This document shows, one piece after another, positions 5,564 through 7,638 of a DNA stretch of 7,638 nt. The translations under genes were made by a program, and so were the position numbers. How positions within the stretch are numbered: the first letter of the stretch is position 1; every line of letters starts with the position of its first letter. The DNA is taken from the NCBI GenBank assembly GCA_035291605.1, contig DATDRS010000175.1, forward strand, positions 1 through 7,638, given 5' to 3'. Source of the DNA: DATDRS01 sp035291605. Its GTDB lineage: Bacteria > Chloroflexota > Anaerolineae > Anaerolineales > UBA6663. A model generated the notes under the pieces. It had not been told where the DNA came from. It ran no database searches and worked only from the letters and a program-made list of their open reading frames with translations.

Positions 5564-6934
5564 CTATCTGAAATCCGGGTATTGTTCTAACACGGCCTCC
5601 ATCGTCGTCCGATCGGGGACCATGATCCACAGCGTATGCTGGCCGTCGGCGAAGAAACAGTTGAGCGCGTCGGCGTTCCAGCACGTGCGGTCGGCGTAGG
5701 GCTGCGCCTGGCCGAAGCGCTGGTCGCCGTAATCGGCGAAGGCCCGGGCGAACTCCTCTGCGTCCGCCTCGCTATCCCACTCCCACTGGAGCGCAAGGAC
5801 AATTTGTTGGGCGGCGTCATTGTAGTACGCCGCGTAGCCGTCGCCGCCCCAGCCCTCGGCGGCTTCGTAGGCTGTGCGGTCGGCGAGGCGCGTATCCGGG
5901 TCAACCCCATAAGCCAGGATCAGGTAGGTGTACCACTCGCCCATCACGTTGGATTCGATCTGCTTCCAGCCCGCGCCAAGCGTGTCGGTGAGCGCGGGGC
6001 GGGCGACGAAGAGCGGCCGGTCTCCGGCCTCGTACCGTTCGGGGTGGATGGTCTGCTCGGTAGAGACGGGCGGGTCGCGCCAGACTTCATCCACGCGCGG
6101 CCAGCCGCCCTCGTCGTAATACCGGCGCACGAAATCCAGCCCCTGCTGGTAGGGAAAGAGGAAATCCTGCAAGAGGAAGTCCGGCAGCTCAAAGTAGACC
6201 GACACGTCGAACGCGTTCGCGATCCTGTCGTACTCGCGCTGCTGCGCCCGGCTGAGCGTGGCCTTGTATTGCTCTTCGAGCAGGGACGAGTCGCCTTCGA
6301 GCAGGGCCTGCGCCGCGGCGGCTTTTTCGGAGTCGTTCTCCCAGCCCTCTTTGCTGAACCCCATCTTCCGCACGTCGTAGTTTTGGTCCTGGAGGGCGTG
6401 GTTGTACTCGTGGGCGAATGTCACCTGGTCGTACACGGACATGCCCTGCGCCGAGACCAGCACCAGTTCCTTTGTGTCCGGGTCGTAAAAGCCGGCCACA
6501 CCTTCGGAATACAGCCGGAGGAGCAGGTCGTAGAGGTCAAGATCCGGTTGGATGAGGCCGAGCGCCGCCAGGACGCGCCGGTCGTTCTCCCAGTCTTCGG
6601 GCGTGGTGTCTTCCTTGAACTCGTCCAGTGTCCGCTGCCGGACTTCCTCCACGCTGAGGAGCTTGCGCTCAACCGGGCCGGTGGGCTGGAGGCCGCGCAT
6701 GGCGATGACCTGCGCCGCGATCTCGTCCATCTGCGCGATTTCGGTCGCACCGGGCGTCGGGGCGGGCCCGGGAGTCCAGTTTGGATCCTGCGTGGCCGTG
6801 GGGTTCCGCAGCGAGGCGAAGCCGTCGGTCGCGTAATACGCCACCGCGCCCGCGCCGACCAGGAGGGCGAGCAAACAACAGCCCAGCGCAATCAACCCAA
6901 TGACGATGCCAATCATAGTGTTGCGGGAAGACAT
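5564..6934 (-). CDS. Membrane-anchored HExxH (HEYNH) metallopeptidase
   Basis: A 456-residue putative zinc peptidase on the outer face of the membrane. Residues 7-33 form one transmembrane segment (IGIVIGLIALGCCLLALLVGAGAV). A Pro/Thr-rich linker (about 44-63, PTATQDP, TPGPAPTPG) precedes the catalytic domain. The active site is FAHEYNHALQDQNYD: H175, E176 and H179 make HExxH, and E213 in LLEGDSSLLEE is the likely third zinc ligand in gluzincin style. GVAGFYDPDTKELVLV just upstream is typical of this family. The C-terminal 100 residues (YYNDAAQQIVLALQWEWDSEADAEEF) look like a separate beta-rich module. Start: the ATG at 6934 with AAAGG 7 nt upstream is preferred. A TTG at 6964 overlaps the upstream stop and lacks support. 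It lies 26 bp after the upstream gene, so co-transcription is likely. Substrate is unknown. Confidence 0.82.
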   Translation of the reverse strand: MSSRNTMIGIVIGLIALGCCLLALLVGAGAVAYYATDGFASLRNPTATQDPNWTPGPAPTPGATEIAQMDEIAAQVIAMRGLQPTGPVERKLLSVEEVRQRTLDEFKEDTTPEDWENDRRVLAALGLIQPDLDLYDLLLRLYSEGVAGFYDPDTKELVLVSAQGMSVYDQVTFAHEYNHALQDQNYDVRKMGFSKEGWENDSEKAAAAQALLEGDSSLLEEQYKATLSRAQQREYDRIANAFDVSVYFELPDFLLQDFLFPYQQGLDFVRRYYDEGGWPRVDEVWRDPPVSTEQTIHPERYEAGDRPLFVARPALTDTLGAGWKQIESNVMGEWYTYLILAYGVDPDTRLADRTAYEAAEGWGGDGYAAYYNDAAQQIVLALQWEWDSEADAEEFARAFADYGDQRFGQAQPYADRTCWNADALNCFFADGQHTLWIMVPDRTTMEAVLEQYPDFR

Positions 6935-6960
6935 GACTAGCCTTTTGTTTGCCGCAAGAC

Positions 6961-7542
6961 TCAAGCCGGATGATACATTTGCACCAACGCTTTATTCAAC
7001 ACTACGATCTGGGCCTTGAGCGGCGTGAACTTCGCCCCCGGAACCTGGCAGGTGATCTCGGCCTGGGTGACGGCGACGAGCGTCCCGCCGGCCGTGCCGA
7101 AGAAGTTGCGCAGCGGCATATCGCCCGGCAGCATGAACGCGGCGCGGATGAGGTACGGCCCGGCGTAGATGACGGCGGGCGCCGGGCGATTGGGCATCTG
7201 CTGCGTCGCCGAGCGCATCCCCGGCTCGTCGCGCGGGATGAAGGCGATCAGCGCCGTTTTGGGGATAGTGATTTCGGCGGGCGCCGGGTTTACGATTGCG
7301 GCCTGCGCGCCGACGGCTTGCAGTTGGACGCCGGTCAACGTGATCGTCGCCTGAGTGGACACGTTGAGGAAACCGGCGAGCGGCATATCTACCGGCTGGA
7401 GATAACCGCTGGCGAGGTAATCGGCGGTGAGGGCCTGCGCCGCCCAGCCGGACGGGCGCGCGGCGGCCTGAGGCTGCGGTTGTGCGGGCGCCTGCGGCTT
7501 GGATTGAGCGGGCGGCGGGGCGGAAGGTTTTTTGCCGAACAT
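6961..7542 (-). CDS. Uncharacterised two-repeat protein with Pro/Ala/Gln-rich N-terminus
   Basis: A 193-residue protein I cannot assign. Residues 6-30 are low complexity (Pro, Ala, Gln), after a basic MFGKK start. The rest appears to be a tandem duplication of one beta-rich domain of about 60 residues: 41-103 and 129-190. Both halves begin with YL, contain an identical DMPL followed by an aromatic FL/FF turn (52-59 and 141-148), continue with a TI/LV-rich strand pair, and end with I-x-hydrophobic strands (TALIAFIP, AQIVVLNKALVQM). The pattern G-x-L...L-x-x-FLN is reminiscent of DUF6812-type domains, a weak resemblance from memory. No transmembrane segment or signal peptide is seen. Start: GGAGG lies 9 nt before the ATG. 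It is the first gene of the leftward cluster and ends 26 bp before the peptidase start. Confidence 0.72.
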   Translation of the reverse strand: MFGKKPSAPPPAQSKPQAPAQPQPQAAARPSGWAAQALTADYLASGYLQPVDMPLAGFLNVSTQATITLTGVQLQAVGAQAAIVNPAPAEITIPKTALIAFIPRDEPGMRSATQQMPNRPAPAVIYAGPYLIRAAFMLPGDMPLRNFFGTAGGTLVAVTQAEITCQVPGAKFTPLKAQIVVLNKALVQMYHPA

Positions 7543-7588
7543 GATAAATAGCCTCCGATGGACGAGGTTCGAGCGTCAACGCTGTCCC

Positions 7589-7619
7589 ATTGTACTCTGA
7601 ATCAAGGGGGGAGTTTGAA
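7589..7619 (-). promoter_or_regulatory. Possible promoter for the leftward gene cluster
   Basis: On the minus strand TTCAAA (7619-7614) and TACAAT (7594-7589) are separated by 19 bp. The -10 matches five of six positions; the -35 is poor and the spacer long. It sits 47 bp upstream of the first gene of the four-gene cluster, a reasonable place for the operon promoter. The remainder of 7543-7638 shows no gene. Confidence 0.25.
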
Positions 7620-7638
7620 TAGGCCAAATGGTTCCCTT

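Noticed and set aside
5636..6940. 434-codon plus-strand open frame opposite the peptidase gene
   Set aside because: Composition is that of an antisense shadow. The minus strand encodes the transmembrane segment, HEYNH and the third-ligand motif.
6935..6964. Upstream TTG start for the peptidase, giving 466 residues
   Set aside because: It overlaps the stop of the preceding gene and has no ribosome binding site, while the ATG at 6934 has AAAGG at proper spacing directly before the membrane anchor.

Overview
The window looks like a chromosomal segment of a high-GC bacterium. Most genes run at roughly 60-68% G+C by eye. The mix of a short-form homogentisate dioxygenase, a slipin, a roadblock protein and a membrane-anchored HExxH peptidase would suit an environmental Chloroflexota-like lineage. 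That placement is an inference from gene content, not a phylogenetic result.

Left end (1-1471): a divergent pair. A Dam-type (D12 class) adenine methyltransferase runs off the left edge on the minus strand. Facing away from it is a 345-residue protein with a C-terminal PD-(D/E)XK nuclease core. They share a 62-bp intergenic region containing a perfect 7-bp inverted repeat that covers the methyltransferase ribosome binding site. Together they look like a restriction-modification unit. The nuclease gene is clearly AT-richer than everything to its right, which suggests acquisition by transfer.

Middle (1497-4381): plus-strand genes for homogentisate 1,2-dioxygenase (hmgA), a membrane-anchored DUF6174-like protein, and a soluble SPFH/slipin protein with four hendecad repeats. 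The 176-bp gap before the slipin holds a rod-like imperfect inverted repeat of about 130 nt. It has about 40 nested base pairs and no identified family, and is the most intriguing non-coding element here.

Right end (4401-7542): four minus-strand genes, transcribed leftward and probably one operon. In transcription order they encode a Pro/Ala-rich-tailed protein with an internal domain duplication, a membrane-anchored HEYNH metallopeptidase, a HAD phosphatase and a roadblock/LC7 protein. The last converges on the slipin gene with a 19-bp gap. A 10-bp stem hairpin separates the peptidase and phosphatase genes. No tRNA, rRNA, CRISPR array or transposase was found.
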